Made by a program: the position numbers and the translations under genes. Below, piece after piece: positions 8,948 through 18,126 of a stretch of DNA of 64,000 nt (position 1 is the first letter of the stretch; every line of letters starts with the position of its first letter). Under the pieces are notes generated by a model, which made no database searches, was not told the origin of the DNA, and was given only the letters and a program-made list of their open reading frames with translations. This stretch comes from Escherichia sp. E4742 (GTDB taxonomy: Bacteria > Pseudomonadota > Gammaproteobacteria > Enterobacterales > Enterobacteriaceae): positions 1 through 64,000 of the forward strand of contig NZ_CP040443.1 in the NCBI RefSeq assembly GCF_005843885.1. Reading direction: 5' to 3'.

Positions 8948-9847
8948 TTAAATTGCCGTAGTCGTAAATAATTCGTTGAGCATACGTTTCACGCCCACCT
9001 GCCAGTCAGGCAAGACAAGCGCAAAGTTCTGCTGAAACTTTTCTGTATTGAGGCGAGAGTTATGGGGACGACGGGCTGGTGTGGGATAGGCCGTTGTTGG
9101 CACGGCGTTGAGTTTGTTAAGAGCAAGGTTGATCCCTGCTTTGCGCGCTTCTTCAAATACCAGAGCGGCATAATCGTGCCAGGTTGTTGTACCACCAGCA
9201 ACCAGATGGTACAAACCAGCAACTTCTGGTTTGTTTACTGCCACGCGAATGGCATGAGCGGTGCAATCAGCCAGTAATTCAGCACCCGTTGGTGCGCCAA
9301 ATTGATCGTTTATCACAGCCAGTTCTTCGCGTTCTTTTGCCAGACGCAACATCGTTTTGGCAAAGTTATTTCCTTTACCAGCGTATACCCAGCTGGTACG
9401 GAAAATAAGATGCTTTGCGCAATGTTCTTGTAACGCTTTTTCCCCAGCTAGCTTGGTTTCACCGTAAACATTTAGCGGCGCTGTTGCATCCGTTTCCAGC
9501 CATGGCGTGTCACCGTTGCCTGGGAAAACATAATCAGTGGAGTAGTGTATAACCCAGGCTCCGACTTCATTAGCTGCTTTTGCAATCGCTTCGACGCTTG
9601 TCGCGTTAAGTAATTGTGCGAAATCCGGTTCTGATTCCGCTTTGTCTACTGCAGTGTGAGCAGCCGCATTAACAATAACATCAGGGCGAATTTTTTTGAC
9701 AGTTTCAGCCACACCTTCGGGGTTGCTGAAATCGCCACAATAATCAGTGGAGTGAACATCAAGCGCAATCAGATTACCCAGCGGTGCCAGAGCACGCTGT
9801 AATTCCCAACCTACCTGCCCTGTTTTGCCAAAAAGCAGGATATTCAT
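8948..9847 (-). CDS. rmlD: dTDP-4-dehydrorhamnose reductase
   Basis: RmlD reduces dTDP-4-keto-L-rhamnose with NADPH, the last step of dTDP-L-rhamnose synthesis. At 299 residues it has the same length as E. coli RfbD. It shows the Rossmann motif GKTGQVG at residues 7-13, STDYVF, and the catalytic YGETK pair (Tyr and Lys) near residue 130. Its ATG overlaps the rmlB stop by one base, so the two are probably coupled. Confidence 0.96.
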   Translation of the reverse strand: MNILLFGKTGQVGWELQRALAPLGNLIALDVHSTDYCGDFSNPEGVAETVKKIRPDVIVNAAAHTAVDKAESEPDFAQLLNATSVEAIAKAANEVGAWVIHYSTDYVFPGNGDTPWLETDATAPLNVYGETKLAGEKALQEHCAKHLIFRTSWVYAGKGNNFAKTMLRLAKEREELAVINDQFGAPTGAELLADCTAHAIRVAVNKPEVAGLYHLVAGGTTTWHDYAALVFEEARKAGINLALNKLNAVPTTAYPTPARRPHNSRLNTEKFQQNFALVLPDWQVGVKRMLNELFTTTAI

Positions 9848-10932
9848 TACTGACGACCCTCATAGTTTTGTTCAATCCACGACTGATAAGCACCGCTTTT
9901 CACATTCTCAACCCAATTTGTATTAGCCAGATACCATTCCACCGTTTTACGAATACCGCTCTCAAACGTTTCTTGCGGTTTCCAGCCCAATTCACGGCTA
10001 ATTTTATCGGCATCGATTGCATAACGGCGATCATGCCCTGGGCGATCAGCAACATAAGTAATTTGCTCACGATAAGATTTCTCTTTCGGGACTATCTCAT
10101 CCAACAAATCACAAATAGTCAGCACAACATCGATGTTTTTCTTTTCGTTGTGTCCGCCAATGTTATAGGTTTCACCCGCTTGACCTTCAGTAACTACGGT
10201 ATACAACGCTCGAGCATGATCCTCTACATACAACCAGTCGCGGATCTGATCTCCTTTACCATAAATAGGTAATGCCTTACCTTCCAATGCATTAAGAATA
10301 ACCAATGGAATAAGCTTTTCCGGGAAATGGTATGGACCATAGTTGTTCGAGCAATTAGTCACAATTGTCGGTAAACCATAAGTACGTTTCCATGCGCGAA
10401 CCAGATGATCGCTGGAAGCTTTAGAAGCAGAATACGGACTACTTGGCGCGTAAGCTGTCGTTTCCGTAAATAGCGGTAACGCTTCGTTATTATTTACTTC
10501 ATCCGGATGGGGTAAGTCACCATACACTTCATCAGTAGAAATATGATGGAAGCGGAAGCCTTTTTTCTTTTCATCATCCAGACCAGACCAATAATTGCGC
10601 GCAGCTTCTAAAAGTACGTAAGTACCTACAATATTAGTTTCAATAAATGCCGCCGGGCCAGTTATTGAGCGATCAACGTGGCTCTCAGCCGCAAGGTGCA
10701 TCACCGCATCGGGCTGGTGTTGTGAAAAAATACGCGCCATCGCTGCGGCATCGCAGATATCTGCATGCTCAAATGAATAACGTTCAGAACCAGAAATTTC
10801 AGCGAGTGATTCCAGGTTTCCGGCGTATGTTAATTTATCGACATTAACAACACTATCTTGCGTATTATTTATTATGTGACGAACAACAGCAGAACCAATA
10901 AATCCTGCGCCACCAGTAACAAGTATCTTCAC
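9847..10932 (-). CDS. rmlB: dTDP-glucose 4,6-dehydratase
   Basis: RmlB is the first gene of the O-antigen operon and makes the dTDP-4-keto-6-deoxyglucose used by RmlC and FdtA. I chose the GTG at 10932, which gives VKILVTGGAGFIGS and 361 residues, the known E. coli length; the frame stays open upstream but has no family sequence there. The NAD motif GGAGFIG lies at residues 7-13, the STDEVYGD motif and the catalytic YSASK follow. The gene lies about 75 bases after the ops element. Confidence 0.96.
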   Translation of the reverse strand: MKILVTGGAGFIGSAVVRHIINNTQDSVVNVDKLTYAGNLESLAEISGSERYSFEHADICDAAAMARIFSQHQPDAVMHLAAESHVDRSITGPAAFIETNIVGTYVLLEAARNYWSGLDDEKKKGFRFHHISTDEVYGDLPHPDEVNNNEALPLFTETTAYAPSSPYSASKASSDHLVRAWKRTYGLPTIVTNCSNNYGPYHFPEKLIPLVILNALEGKALPIYGKGDQIRDWLYVEDHARALYTVVTEGQAGETYNIGGHNEKKNIDVVLTICDLLDEIVPKEKSYREQITYVADRPGHDRRYAIDADKISRELGWKPQETFESGIRKTVEWYLANTNWVENVKSGAYQSWIEQNYEGRQ

Positions 10933-11006
10933 TTTTTTATTCCATATAGCCAGAGAGCATGCTGTGAAATAGACTGCTCCAGATTTGATTAATAGATGCA
11001 TTAATG

Positions 11007-11045
11007 CACGCTACCGCCCCTGGCTTAACAGCTACCAGAGCACTG
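11007..11045 (-). promoter_or_regulatory. JUMPStart element with ops site upstream of the O-antigen operon
   Basis: On the minus strand the 39-base JUMPStart sequence is present, ending in the ops element GGCGGTAGCGTG (11007-11018). RNA polymerase pauses at ops and recruits the antiterminator RfaH, which is needed to transcribe the long O-antigen operon. The element stands between galF and rmlB, its usual place. Confidence 0.95.
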
Positions 11046-11210
11046 CGTACATTTCCACGATGTGACGAGCGTAACCCACTCGTGCCAAATCCGAAAAATT
11101 CAAACGCTAATTGTCTTACCAAACAGCTGTAGAAACAAGGAAAATCCTGGAAAAATTTGAACTATGATTGCAAGCTAACATGCTGTTTTTATTGTACTTA
11201 TAAAAACGAC

Positions 11211-11264
11211 AACGGCAGTGAGATTCAATGCGCAAAACTTATGCTATGAATCTTCACTGCCGTT
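11211..11264. terminator. Long hairpin downstream of galF
   Basis: A 17-18 bp stem, AACGGCAGTGA continuing to GATTCA and its complement, closes a loop of about 19 bases, 40 bases beyond the galF stop. On the minus strand it is followed by GTCGTTTTTA, and on the plus strand by TTTT. It probably ends galF transcription before the O-antigen promoter region (11046-11210), in which I could not assign promoter boxes with confidence. Confidence 0.65.
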
Positions 11265-11303
11265 TTAATTTCTTACTGACCGACACTTCCTGTCAGATTT
11301 TCG

Positions 11304-12197
11304 TTATTCGCTTAACAACTTCTCAATGCCTTTTCGGAACTTAGCCCCTTCTTTCAGGTTGCGTAGTCCATACTTTACAAACGCCTGCATATAACCCATT
11401 TTTTTACCGCAGTCGTAGCTGTCCCCAGTCATCAGCATTGCATCAACCGCTTGTTTTTTTGCCAACTCAGCAATGGCGTCAGTCAACTGAATACGCCCCC
11501 ATGCACCTGGCTGAGTGCGCTCCAGTTCAGGCCAAATATCGGCAGAAAGCACATAACGCCCTACTGCCATGATGTCTGAGTCCAGCGTCTGCGGCTGATC
11601 GGGTTTTTCGATAAATTCAACAATGCGGCTGACTTTACCTTCACGATCCAGCGGCTCTTTAGTCTGGATCACAGAGTATTCAGAGAGATCGCCCGGCAAG
11701 CGTTTTGCCAGAACCTGGCTGCGGCCAGTTTCATTGAAGCGCGCAATCATTGCGGCCAGGTTGTAACGCAGCGGATCGGCACTGGCGTCGTCGATAACAA
11801 CATCCGGCAGCACCACGACAAACGGGTTATCGCCAATGGCTGGTCTGGCACACAAAATAGAGTGGCCCAGACCTAAAGGTTCTCCCTGCCGCACGTTCAT
11901 AATGGTCACACCTGGCGGGCAGATAGATTGTACTTCCGCCAGAAGCTGGCGCTTCACGCGCAGTTCAAGGAGAGATTCTAATTCATAAGATGTGTCGAAG
12001 TGATTTTCGACTGCGTTCTTGGACGCATGAGTTACCAGGAGGATTTCTTTGATCCCTGCAGCCACAATCTCGTCAACAATGTACTGAATCATTGGCTTGT
12101 CGACGATGGGTAGCATCTCTTTAGGAATCGCCTTAGTGGCAGGCAACATATGCATCCCAAGACCCGCTACAGGAATAACTGCTTTTAAATTCGTCAT
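11304..12197 (-). CDS. galF: GalF, UTP-glucose-1-phosphate uridylyltransferase-like protein
   Basis: The 297-residue protein has the GalU fold: nucleotide-binding loop at residues 12-22, LPIVDKPMIQYIVDE, and FIEKPDQPQ. In GalU the loop reads GLGTRMLPATK; here it is GLGMHMLPATK, with Met15 and His16 replacing Thr and Arg. This known GalF feature goes with weak catalytic activity and a proposed role in modulating GalU. The ATG at 12197 was chosen because it gives the known length. galF marks the boundary between colanic acid and O-antigen genes. Confidence 0.95.
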   Translation of the reverse strand: MTNLKAVIPVAGLGMHMLPATKAIPKEMLPIVDKPMIQYIVDEIVAAGIKEILLVTHASKNAVENHFDTSYELESLLELRVKRQLLAEVQSICPPGVTIMNVRQGEPLGLGHSILCARPAIGDNPFVVVLPDVVIDDASADPLRYNLAAMIARFNETGRSQVLAKRLPGDLSEYSVIQTKEPLDREGKVSRIVEFIEKPDQPQTLDSDIMAVGRYVLSADIWPELERTQPGAWGRIQLTDAIAELAKKQAVDAMLMTGDSYDCGKKMGYMQAFVKYGLRNLKEGAKFRKGIEKLLSE

Positions 12198-12371
12198 TAT
12201 TTCATCCACCTGTAAAATGGTTGCTGAATTATAGCTTGTTCGATTTTTTTCGCCAGCATCAATTCCCCTGAATTGATTACTGATTTACTTCCGATGTTAC
12301 GCCGCTTCGCTCAAGATTGCAGTAGCGTTATTCCTAAGTATGGTTCTATTTTTCCAGGAATGGTCGCAAAT

Positions 12372-13766
12372 CTACCTGCCCCGCTCCGGCAGCTTAAAGT
12401 TAATATTTTCCACATTAACGACATGGTGATTAATCCTGTCGATATCGACTGAACTTTGTCCTTTTTCATTCACTGCATGAACATTTACCAGCGACAGTAG
12501 CGTCTCGTTCTTTGCCATAAAGACACCACGAACGTCCTTTCGCAGGTCGAAATTCATGGTCAATGCTGGACCCGCAGTGGATTCTTGCATTACGTTGATA
12601 TTACGCATAAAAATGTGTTGCGGCTTGTTGTGAAGCTCCAGCGAAGCACGCTTCATTTCAATGTTGGTCAACGCCACGAATGAGACGGCATTCCCTGCGG
12701 AAATTTGGATTCCGCGCAATTTCCAGGCAAGGTTAGTGTTATCAAGATGAATATTATTCAATCTGAAGTTTTGCGGTATTGAGAGATACTTACCTTTAAT
12801 GACCCCGTAACCGATTAACATTCCGGCACTATTGGTCATTTTTATATTGTCAATAACAAAGTTATCACATCCATATATCGCTACCGTGGCGTTATCAATA
12901 CCCGCTTTCTTGCTGAAAGCTGGCGTAATATTATGAGCCTTGATATTACGAATGATGAAGTGTTTGCCGTTCTCAACATGAATCAGTTGCCGACAATCCG
13001 ATCCCGTGATATTCGCCACGACAAAGTTTTTAACCGACTGGTCTTCCGGGTAGTTATTATCGTAAGTACTTCCTGCCAGTCCTATGCCAATACCCCAGTT
13101 GATTTTGCCGTTAGTACAGTTGATGCGCTCGATGACATGGTCGGATATCAAAATGTCGCGATCATTGATTGCTACATTCCATTCAATGGCGTCGCCCTGT
13201 AAGTCGCTGAACTTACAATTGGTGATGTTGGCACCGATAATCTGGTTATGAAATCCCTGGCGTAAGATGGCGTAATTAGCGTGGCTAACGGTCAGGTTAT
13301 CGATAGTTAGGTTGCGCATGACACGTTTATTTTTGCCGCCGATATAAATCTGCGTTACCGGGCCAAAGCCGCTCATCGCCAGCCCTTTGATGATGCAGTC
13401 AGAGCCGCGCACATCAAGGGTGATGTTATGCATACTGCCACCCTTCGCCCCTGTCACCTGACTGCCGTCCTGTAAGACAAATCGCCCTCTGCCATTGCCG
13501 CGCAGGCTTCCAAGGATGTGTAACGTTTTGCCAGGAGGGATGAAGATGCCGGTGTTGATATTGTCGCAAACCAATCCGGCGGGCACGACGACCGTTTGCC
13601 CTTCGCTGAAGGCTTGTTTAAATGAGGCGTTCCAGTCGTGTGGATTGTAGTCGTTGATGTTAACGCTTTGTCGGGCGGGAAGTGCACGGGCAAAAGGGGT
13701 ATGGAGGAAGGCAAGCGCGGAGCTCGCCGTCAGGAAGGTGCGTCGGGAGATTTTTTTAAATGACAT
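12372..13766 (-). CDS. wcaM: Colanic acid biosynthesis protein WcaM, predicted beta-helix with Tat-type signal
   Basis: WcaM is the last gene of the colanic acid operon; its exact role is unknown. The 464-residue protein begins with a twin-arginine type signal: SRRTFLTAS at residues 7-15, then a hydrophobic stretch and an ALPA-like cleavage region near residue 30. The body has repeated short beta-strand units (NLTIDNLTV, NFVVANITG, NIKAHNI) typical of right-handed parallel beta-helix proteins such as pectate-lyase-like enzymes. It follows wcaL by 10 bases. A gap of 174 bases to galF holds no other gene that I can see. Confidence 0.92.
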   Translation of the reverse strand: MSFKKISRRTFLTASSALAFLHTPFARALPARQSVNINDYNPHDWNASFKQAFSEGQTVVVPAGLVCDNINTGIFIPPGKTLHILGSLRGNGRGRFVLQDGSQVTGAKGGSMHNITLDVRGSDCIIKGLAMSGFGPVTQIYIGGKNKRVMRNLTIDNLTVSHANYAILRQGFHNQIIGANITNCKFSDLQGDAIEWNVAINDRDILISDHVIERINCTNGKINWGIGIGLAGSTYDNNYPEDQSVKNFVVANITGSDCRQLIHVENGKHFIIRNIKAHNITPAFSKKAGIDNATVAIYGCDNFVIDNIKMTNSAGMLIGYGVIKGKYLSIPQNFRLNNIHLDNTNLAWKLRGIQISAGNAVSFVALTNIEMKRASLELHNKPQHIFMRNINVMQESTAGPALTMNFDLRKDVRGVFMAKNETLLSLVNVHAVNEKGQSSVDIDRINHHVVNVENINFKLPERGR

Positions 13767-13776
13767 GCGTTCTCCT

Positions 13777-14997
13777 CTATAAAGCTTGCAACAAGCTGGC
13801 GAGTTCTCGGTTAATCACCTGCTGGTTAAAATCGTGTTCGACTTTTTCGCGCGCACGTTTGACAACCGGAGCCAGTTCATCGGTGTCCAGTTGGCTAAAC
13901 GCCGCAAGCCGTTGCGCCAGTGCATGGGCGTCGTTTTCCGGCACCAGCCAGCCAGATTTATCGGCCTCCACCAGTTCCGGAATACCGCTATGCAGAGTAG
14001 AAACCACCGGAATGCCGACCGCCATCGCCTCCATCAGCGCCACCGGAATGCCTTCCATATCACCATCCGCACCTGTAACCGATGGCAACAGGAAGACATC
14101 CGCGTCGTCGAGCATCGCCTTCACTTCATGGCTCGGTTTAAAGCCCGGCATCTCTACCACATCTTCCAGTTGATATTGTTCGATGAGGGTGCGCAGGCGT
14201 CGTTCCCACGGGCCAATACCGAGGATGCGATAGCGAAATGCCACGCCCTGCTCTTTCAACTGACGGCAGGCTTCAATCGCCACATGCAGGCCTTTTTTCT
14301 CGGTTAAGCGTGCGACGGAAATGATTTCCAGCGGTGTTGCGGGCGCTTTCACGGGACGCGGGCTAAAGCGCGTCATGTCCACGCCCATGCGCGATACGGC
14401 GATTTTTTCCCTCGGGCAGCCCATTTTTTGCAGCCTTCCGGCCCACAGATCGCTTATCGGTAGCATCAGGTCGCCACGGCGGAACAGTTGCTGATATTCC
14501 GAAGTGTAATGACTGAGCACTTCCCGACTGGAGATATCAATGCCGTGGAAGATTGTGGCGATTTTGCCGCGAATGACATCCAGTTCGCGTAGTTTTGCTG
14601 CGGTTACCCCCGCAGGGCCAAAATGAGCAATAAAGACATCGGCATGAAACGGTGTTGCGACCTGGCCGCAAATGGCAGACAAAATCAGGTTCCGCGACTC
14701 GGCACCATAGCGTTTTATGTTAAGCGCCTGCCAGGTATTTTTGCGATGAATGCCGCGTAAGGTCTGGCTGGCGCGGTGGCGCAGTTTCGCTACTTTGCCT
14801 TGAGGTTCGTCCTGCAACCAGCGGGTTCTGGCGGCAAGGTTATATTTCGTCCATGCCGCGTGGGTATTCTGGGTGTCACCTTTTTGCAGCGCGACAATCT
14901 CTACCTCAAATCCCATATCAATAAACGCGGTAATTTGGTTGAGGACGAAGGTTTCCGACGACAGCGGAAATTTCAGTAAAAAGAAGCCGACCTTCAT
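13777..14997 (-). CDS. wcaL: Colanic acid glycosyltransferase WcaL
   Basis: This 406-residue GT4 enzyme has VARLTEKKGLHVAIEACRQL near residue 230 and the E-x7-E motif in EGIPVALMEAMAVG near residue 325. It is thought to add a galactose of the colanic acid side chain. It overlaps wcaK by four bases (ATGA), indicating coupled translation. Length and sequence are normal for E. coli. Confidence 0.94.
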   Translation of the reverse strand: MKVGFFLLKFPLSSETFVLNQITAFIDMGFEVEIVALQKGDTQNTHAAWTKYNLAARTRWLQDEPQGKVAKLRHRASQTLRGIHRKNTWQALNIKRYGAESRNLILSAICGQVATPFHADVFIAHFGPAGVTAAKLRELDVIRGKIATIFHGIDISSREVLSHYTSEYQQLFRRGDLMLPISDLWAGRLQKMGCPREKIAVSRMGVDMTRFSPRPVKAPATPLEIISVARLTEKKGLHVAIEACRQLKEQGVAFRYRILGIGPWERRLRTLIEQYQLEDVVEMPGFKPSHEVKAMLDDADVFLLPSVTGADGDMEGIPVALMEAMAVGIPVVSTLHSGIPELVEADKSGWLVPENDAHALAQRLAAFSQLDTDELAPVVKRAREKVEHDFNQQVINRELASLLQAL

Positions 14998-16274
14998 TTC
15001 GCCTCCCCGATGCGCTCAAGCACAGACTGCACCATCTGCATTCCCGTCTGACGTTCGCGACTGACGGCTTCGTTAAGTCGTGCGTTCAGCGCCGGAAGCT
15101 GGCCTAAGGTATCCACAACCATCGCTTGCAGGCTGCCGTCTAATAAATGACGGATATCAATCGCCATCTGTGGCAACCCCAGTTGTTGCATTATCCCGGC
15201 GGATTTATGTTCGTAGTTGATGGCAATTGCCGGAGTGGCAAAGTTCATGGAGATAATGGCGGAGTGCAGACGCGTACCAACGGTGAGTTCACAGGCACCG
15301 AGGATTTTGCCCATTTCCAGATCGTTAAGTTCATCCATCACCACGTGGTAACGGGCAGGATCGCTGATGTGCTGGCGCAGATTGAGCGCCACCATGCGGT
15401 CGTCTTTGTTATAGCTGTCGATGCCCGTACAGGTGGAGAGCGCAATAACCTGATAGCCTTCGTCGAGAATGCGATTGACCACCCCGGCAAAGGCTTTTTC
15501 ATACGCTTGTTGAGTGGTGCCGAGACGTTTGTCGAACGGTGCCAGTTCGCGCAGGGTAATTGCCACCGTTTTCTGTTGTGCGGCAACGTCCAGCCAGTGT
15601 TGAACGGCATAGCTGGCGGTAAAGTCTTCTGTGTGGTGATCGACCAGCCACGCGGTATCGACGCCATGTTCCACTTTTGCGGTAGTGATATTGCTGCGTT
15701 TCATTAAATCGAGGCTGACCGATTCGCGCAGGATCAGCGCGTCGCAGTGACCGAAAACGTAGTTCGCCAGTTGGTTAAACTGCTCATCCTGGAAGGGGCC
15801 GACGCTGTGACCAATCATAAACAGCGGCTTTTTCGCCATAAATGTGCAAAGCGCATGTTCAAACTGCGGCACGCCATAGAGATCGACAAAAAACGATCCG
15901 CCGACCTGAATAATGGCGTCGTAGCCTGACAGCAAGCGCACGAAGTCGGTGAATCCCTGGGCAATGGCGATATTACGCAGCTTGCCGGTGTCGGTCACAC
16001 GGGAAAGCAGTACCTGGTGTTGATAGCGGCGACGGAGGACTTTTTTAACGCGCCCGACAACGCCCGCTGCGCTGTTGTGTTGTTTCATTTGCAGGAACAG
16101 CGGATCGCCCATCACCGGGCGATTAAGCAGCCAGGAAGAACTGACCGGATAGCGACTCATGACGTCCACTTCGGCGTGTGGATTGAGGATGTTGATGGCA
16201 TCAAGTAAGCCGCGCAAGATAGCGCTGTCGCCACGATTGCCGCAAGTGTGGTTGCCCAGAATAAGTAATTTCAT
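14994..16274 (-). CDS. wcaK: Colanic acid pyruvyl transferase WcaK
   Basis: WcaK belongs to the polysaccharide pyruvyl transferase family (PF04230) and is held to add the pyruvate ketal to the terminal galactose of the repeat unit. The 426-residue protein shows GNHTCGNRGDSAIL at the start and GTRLHSAIISMNF near residue 320, both family hallmarks. A 372-base gap with a BIME array separates it from wzxC. Confidence 0.94.
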   Translation of the reverse strand: MKLLILGNHTCGNRGDSAILRGLLDAINILNPHAEVDVMSRYPVSSSWLLNRPVMGDPLFLQMKQHNSAAGVVGRVKKVLRRRYQHQVLLSRVTDTGKLRNIAIAQGFTDFVRLLSGYDAIIQVGGSFFVDLYGVPQFEHALCTFMAKKPLFMIGHSVGPFQDEQFNQLANYVFGHCDALILRESVSLDLMKRSNITTAKVEHGVDTAWLVDHHTEDFTASYAVQHWLDVAAQQKTVAITLRELAPFDKRLGTTQQAYEKAFAGVVNRILDEGYQVIALSTCTGIDSYNKDDRMVALNLRQHISDPARYHVVMDELNDLEMGKILGACELTVGTRLHSAIISMNFATPAIAINYEHKSAGIMQQLGLPQMAIDIRHLLDGSLQAMVVDTLGQLPALNARLNEAVSRERQTGMQMVQSVLERIGEAK

Positions 16275-16336
16275 TTTTTCCTCATAAATTTGATGCCAGG
16301 TGAGGCTGTGTTTGTTGTTTTCATTGCCGCTTTTTG

Positions 16337-16620
16337 CCTGATGCGACGCTGACGCGTCTTATCAGACCTACAAGATCCGAGCACAGAACCGTAGGACGGA
16401 TAAGGCGTTCACGCCGCATCCGGCATTCAGTGCCTGATGCGACGCTGACGGGTCTTATCAGGCCTACAAGATCCAAGCCCAGAACCGTAGGACGGATAAG
16501 GCGTTTTACGCCGCATCCGGCATTCAGTGCCTGATGCGACGCTGGCGCGTCTTATCAGGCCTACAAGATCCAAGCCCAGCCCCCCAGGACGGATAAGGCG
16601 TTTTACGCCGCATCCGGCAA
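16337..16620. repeat. BIME array: three tandem units, each with two REP sequences
   Basis: Three units of about 96, 97 and 91 bases start at 16337, 16433 and 16530. Each contains a REP starting CCTGATGCGACGCT, a spacer around GATCCAAGCCCAGAACCG, and an inverted REP ending GCCGCATCCGGC. The units differ at a few bases. The array fills the wzxC-wcaK gap and may act on mRNA stability, DNA gyrase or IHF binding, and transcript polarity. Confidence 0.92.
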
Positions 16621-16646
16621 CCGTCGTCGGAACCGAAAACAACCAT

Positions 16647-18125
16647 TCACCCCGCCCGTAAAAGCATTTTCATTTTTTCGCTGCGACAAAACTGACGCTT
16701 CACTTCCACCACCAGCGGATGGCGCGACAGCACAATCATCACTACAAACGCCAGCACGCCCGCGGCTATTTGCACCGCCAACAGCATCCCCAGCGCCAGT
16801 TGCCCTTTCAGCACAATGCCCAGCGCATAACTGACCACCAACGTCGGTAGCGAGAGATAAAACGGCAGCCATAAACTCAGAATGTACTGGCGATAACTGG
16901 AACCAAGCACCGGCTTAATCATCACGAAATAGCTCAGAATGGTGTTGATAATCTGCACCAGCAGGAAGCCAAGCGTGACGCCTATCGCGCCCGCCATCTG
17001 CCCACCAATAACAATCGCCGGGATAAACAGAAAGGTTTTGAATACGTTGAATTTAAAGCTGATATCGACCCGCGCTTTCGCCATCAGCAGCGAGCCAATC
17101 GGGTTACCCACCGAACGCAGCAGCCCCACCACACACAGCAATTGCAGCACCGGAATAATGCTGTTCCACTTCTCGCCAAACACCAGCGGCACAAAATTAT
17201 TCGACACCACCATCAACCCCAGCAGCGCCGGGAAGTTGATAATCCCCACCACCGACAGCAGCTTGTAGAAGTTAACGCGCAGCTTTTCGGTGTCGTCCTG
17301 AATTTTGGCAAACGCCGGAAACAGCACGCGGGTGATGATTGGGTTCAGCTTCATCGGCGGCACAACGGCCACGTTATAGGCCAGGTTGTAACCCCCAGCT
17401 ACGCCCGCGCCAAGAATACGCGCCAGCACCAGCGTTGAAAGGTTGGTATTGAGATAGTTGATGATGCTGTCCGCCGTCAGCCAGGCACCAAAACGTAAGT
17501 TCGGCGCCACCGACGCCAGCGAGAAATGCAGACCAGGGCGATAAATTTTGCGGCCGAAGTAACCAAACAGCAGCGTTCTCACCGCACTATTGACCAGATA
17601 ACCCAGGATCGCGGTCATCGCCAGCGGCCAGAAATGAGCACTAACCACCGTAAAAGTAAATCCCGCCAGCACCGCGCTGGTTTCGATCATGCCGATTTTG
17701 TTGAACTCCAGTTCCTTTTGCATCAATGCGCGGAACTGCTGCCCGTGGGGGATCACCACAAACGCCAGCGACAATGTTTTAATCAACGGCACCAGATCCG
17801 GGTTATTCAGCACGTCACCAATGGCATCACTCAACAAAAACACCGCCACGCACACCACGATCCCCAGCCCAACGTTCAGCCAGTACAGCGTAGTGAGTTC
17901 AAGGTGGCTGATTTCTTTTCGCTGAATAATGGAATTAGCGATACCGAAGTCAGAAAGCGTATCTGCCAGCGCGATAATCACCAGCGACACGGTAAGCAGG
18001 CCGAACTGGTGGTTATCGATAATCCGCGCCAGCACGGTCATCTGCACCAGCCCGAGACCGATAATGATCACCGTGGCAATCGCCGACCACTTCGCGCCGC
18101 TGATGGTTTTTTCACGTAAGCTCAT
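16647..18125 (-). CDS. wzxC: Colanic acid repeat-unit flippase WzxC
   Basis: The 492-residue MOP-superfamily protein has about a dozen hydrophobic helices and opens LREKTISGAKWSAIATVIIIG. It moves the lipid-linked colanic acid unit over the inner membrane. It starts one base after the wcaJ stop. No defect is visible. Confidence 0.95.
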   Translation of the reverse strand: MSLREKTISGAKWSAIATVIIIGLGLVQMTVLARIIDNHQFGLLTVSLVIIALADTLSDFGIANSIIQRKEISHLELTTLYWLNVGLGIVVCVAVFLLSDAIGDVLNNPDLVPLIKTLSLAFVVIPHGQQFRALMQKELEFNKIGMIETSAVLAGFTFTVVSAHFWPLAMTAILGYLVNSAVRTLLFGYFGRKIYRPGLHFSLASVAPNLRFGAWLTADSIINYLNTNLSTLVLARILGAGVAGGYNLAYNVAVVPPMKLNPIITRVLFPAFAKIQDDTEKLRVNFYKLLSVVGIINFPALLGLMVVSNNFVPLVFGEKWNSIIPVLQLLCVVGLLRSVGNPIGSLLMAKARVDISFKFNVFKTFLFIPAIVIGGQMAGAIGVTLGFLLVQIINTILSYFVMIKPVLGSSYRQYILSLWLPFYLSLPTLVVSYALGIVLKGQLALGMLLAVQIAAGVLAFVVMIVLSRHPLVVEVKRQFCRSEKMKMLLRAG

Positions 18126-18126
18126 A

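Noticed and set aside
11211..11264. Long hairpin downstream of galF as a small RNA gene
   Set aside because: No promoter could be assigned, and its place just after galF fits a terminator.
15147..15707. Long plus-strand open frames opposite wcaK, and similar ones opposite most colanic acid and core genes
   Set aside because: They are antisense shadows of genes with intact catalytic motifs; no start signals or family patterns were seen.
16337..16620. Regular tandem repeats that could suggest a CRISPR array
   Set aside because: Units are REP/BIME palindromes with near-identical spacers, about 96 bases long; there are no unique spacers or cas genes.
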